Source: Sphaerosporella brunnea (taxonomy: Eukaryota; Ascomycota; Pezizomycetes; Pezizales; Pyronemataceae). From it: a stretch of 62,259 nt of DNA. Shown here one piece after another: positions 60,345 to 62,259 of this stretch; position 1 is the stretch's first letter, and the number at the start of each line of letters is the position of its first letter. Made by a program: the position numbers and the translations under genes. Location: NCBI GenBank assembly GCA_008704415.1, contig VXIS01000289.1, positions 1 to 62,259 of the forward strand, read 5' to 3'. The notes beneath the pieces were generated by a model that was not told the DNA's origin, did no database searches, and saw only the letters and a list, made by a program, of their open reading frames with translations.

Positions 60345-61019
60345 TTATTCTCCCGCATTTCTAGTGGAGAGAAAGTCATCAATGTACGCCCGTCTGGTAT
60401 CCCTCTTCTCGGCAGGGTGATCAGCAGCCATCTCATCTTCCATCTGTAGTGCAACCGCCAACACCTCTATCGGTGGCCTGAGACCCAAACGATGGGCACG
60501 CTTCCAGCGACCGGCACGAGTAATGCCTATGCAAGGACCGTACTGGGAGCTGAGGTCAAAATGGCGCAATATCTTTTCCTCGAGAGTGAGGGAATTTTGA
60601 TGGACTTACATCTCCACCGTCAGAACCTCTCTTTTTTTTTCTTTTTTTTTTCACGCAACAAAGGAAGAAAGAAAGTGGGAGATCTGACCAGGAGCGGTGA
60701 GCCGGCTTTCGAGAATAGCGGCGTAGAACTTCTTCAAGCGGGCGCTTGAAACCTCGCGCGCAGCTTGTTCTTCTTTGGAAGAGACGGAGGAGGAGGTGGT
60801 GGATTTGGGGATCTTGACGGGCTTTCGAGAGATGGCCCGTTCTTGAGAGGAGTCATCGATGGTGCATACCACTTGCGACGACGATGGTGTTGTAGCACCG
60901 CCGCTGCTGCTGCTGCCCTTCTTGAAGGCGCTGTTATTCGGCGCCGATTTGGTGACTTTGGTTTTGAACGAAAGCGTCGACTGGCGAACTGTGCGGTTGG
61001 AACGCTTTGGTGGCGCCAT
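60345..61019 (-). CDS. CDM1: DNA polymerase delta small subunit (POLD4/Cdm1)
   Basis: Cdm1/POLD4 is the small fourth subunit that stabilises DNA polymerase delta at the replication fork. Exons 61019-60689 and 60604-60345 (complement) join in frame to 196 residues. The N-terminus has QSTLSFK, a PIP-box-like segment resembling the family's QxTLxxFF but with Lys at the last aromatic position. A Ser/Lys-rich linker follows. The C-terminal family core is clear: LTLEEKILRHFDLSSQYGPCIGITR, then RWKRAHRLGLRPPIEVL, which is diagnostic of POLD4. The intron (84 nt) contains A-runs and ends in AAG. Confidence 0.87.
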
Positions 61020-61889
61020 GGTTGTACCTGAAGTTTGATTGTGGGGGGGGATGCGATGAGTGGTGTGGGATAATTTAGCAAGACGTTGTGCGGACCGACG
61101 TCAGAGCAGGATGGAGGAGCTGGAGTTATCGTAACGAGAGCTCGGCTTGCAGGCCCTGATTGGATACAATGGTGTCACCAACAAGGGTACAAGCCCAGCT
61201 GTTCAAGTTAACATGGCCCACAGTTTTACATATGCTCTTTTTCCTGATCCCTTTGCCTGTTAGTGGTGACGACAACGAATCCGGTCCCCCAAGATGGGGC
61301 GTGCCAGGAAAAGATGGAGTAACAGAAGTGCAATAGGCTTTCAGGAGCGTAGAGACACTTCATGTGAATGGAGACAGGAGAAACCCTGGTGGATATCCGA
61401 CGCTCGCGATCTCATGGAGTGTCGCAGTCGCCGCCAGAGTGTGTCGCCCCGGTGTGTCGCTGCCCACACCCCTCCTTCTCTCAATTGCATCACTATCAGC
61501 ATTTACTCAGGCCACACACATTGGTCCTAGCGAACGCTCCGGCCCCCAATGGGTCAAAATCCGTGCGAGCGCCTGAATCGAAGCAAAGGGATGTGCCGCA
61601 CCGCAACGGGGGATGCTCGCCCATACAATTTACTATGCGCGACGTCCTCGCTCGCGGCAGTTCGCTCGAGTTACACCTTAACTGCAAATTACTATCCAGG
61701 GTGCCCAATACAACTACCGTATTTTCTCTCTTAAGAAGTACACCTTTAGCGCGGCACTTGAGCCCGCCAAGACACATTAAGCGCACGTGAGCGTGCTACG
61801 GCGTTTATGGACTAGCTGAATTAGCACGAGTGATATCAGGTGGAGCTCACGGGTCGACCGGGTCCTCTCTTCCCTTAACTTGCCCAAAT
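61020..61889. other. Upstream of CDM1, no supported gene
   Basis: ORFs up to 140 codons (e.g. 61368-61790, +) overlap in several frames and have no recognisable motif. Confidence 0.5.
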
Positions 61890-62230
61890 TGTGTCGGGAT
61901 AGGGTACAATTGAAGGTCTTTGATAATTGAGTGCAGCCCCATAGCCGAGGACCACCCGCCATCAACAGTGGTTGTGATTGTATGGCTGGAAAGAGGGATC
62001 AGAGGTGCGTCTCGAGTGCGCCTCGACCACCCCACCTTAAGTCAGTCAATTTTGGCCCGGACAATAGCGGTGTAGGATAGGATTGGAGGGTATAGGTAGT
62101 AGAGTGCAACCCCATGGCCAAAAACCACGTACTATCAACAGTGGTTGTGATTGTATGGGATCGGGGGTGCACTTTGAGTGCCACCACCATCTACCAGAAA
62201 TCTCATTTTCTCGTCAACGACCAGAGCATA
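61890..62230. repeat. Two imperfect tandem copies of a unit of about 173 bp
   Basis: The block AGTGCAGCCCCATAGCC...CAACAGTGGTTGTGATTGTATGG near 61930-61985 recurs about 173 bp later (62103-62160). The copies share the core TCAACAGTGGTTGTGATTGTATGG exactly and have transition-rich differences elsewhere. Confidence 0.75.
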
Positions 62231-62259
62231 AGATTCCTGATTTTAGGTCCGAACAACCC

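Noticed and set aside
61368..61790. 140-codon ORF near the right end
   Set aside because: Several frames are open at once here, with no motif and no splice or leader support.

Overview
The window is nuclear DNA of a filamentous ascomycete (Pezizomycotina). The genes carry short GT-AG introns of roughly 45-110 nt with CTRAC-type branch sites and CT-rich 5' leaders. The readable gene set is typically fungal: PKC1 with HR1-C2-C1-kinase order, a PEX14/PEX33-type peroxin, cyclin C SSN8, PPG1, CLP1, APL6, UBA2, a queuosine-salvage hydrolase and POLD4/CDM1.

Bases 1 to about 27,223 form one giant inverted repeat. Two arms of about 13.6 kb meet around a 10-nt spacer (13583-13592), so everything in 1-13,582 reappears reversed in 13,593-27,223. 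The right arm runs straight into the unique sequence. The left arm stops exactly at base 1 of the window, in the middle of a gene. Left-arm differences are almost all 1-2 nt indels and homopolymer length changes, clustered at about 1-1.2 kb and 6.95-8.5 kb. This fits an assembly fold-back or a single-read contig end better than an old duplication, although a genuine recent inverted duplication is not excluded. Each arm carries, from the hinge outwards: a 5' ORF cut by the hinge, cyclin C (SSN8), a small decayed ORF, a hAT transposase remnant, a tRNA-like element, a LINE RNase H remnant, a decayed NLR (NB-ARC) gene, a conserved 170-residue fungal protein, long gene-poor sequence, and a small mitochondrial-type gene at the outer end.

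The unique part (27.3-62.3 kb) is gene-dense and ordinary: SYN8 (-), a RING/TRAF zinc-finger protein (+), PKC1 (+), a TMEM42-like membrane protein (-), the PEX14/PEX33-type peroxin (+), a Tc1/mariner relic (-), a CCHC zinc-knuckle protein (-), a nested cluster of TA-flanked inverted-repeat elements, PPG1 (+), CLP1 (-), a candidate 96-residue membrane protein (-), APL6 (+), a 161-bp MITE, UDP-glucose dehydrogenase (+), an OAR1-like reductase (+), UBA2 (-), QNG1 (+), CDM1 (-), and a repeat-containing tail. These are independent housekeeping genes (signalling, RNA processing, trafficking, peroxisome import, SUMO, replication), not a pathway cluster. The exon joins given close in frame by hand translation.

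The least ordinary features are the palindrome itself, the Russian-doll nest of three TA-flanked inverted-repeat elements at 43.26-44.35 kb, and a second TA-flanked MITE just downstream of APL6.
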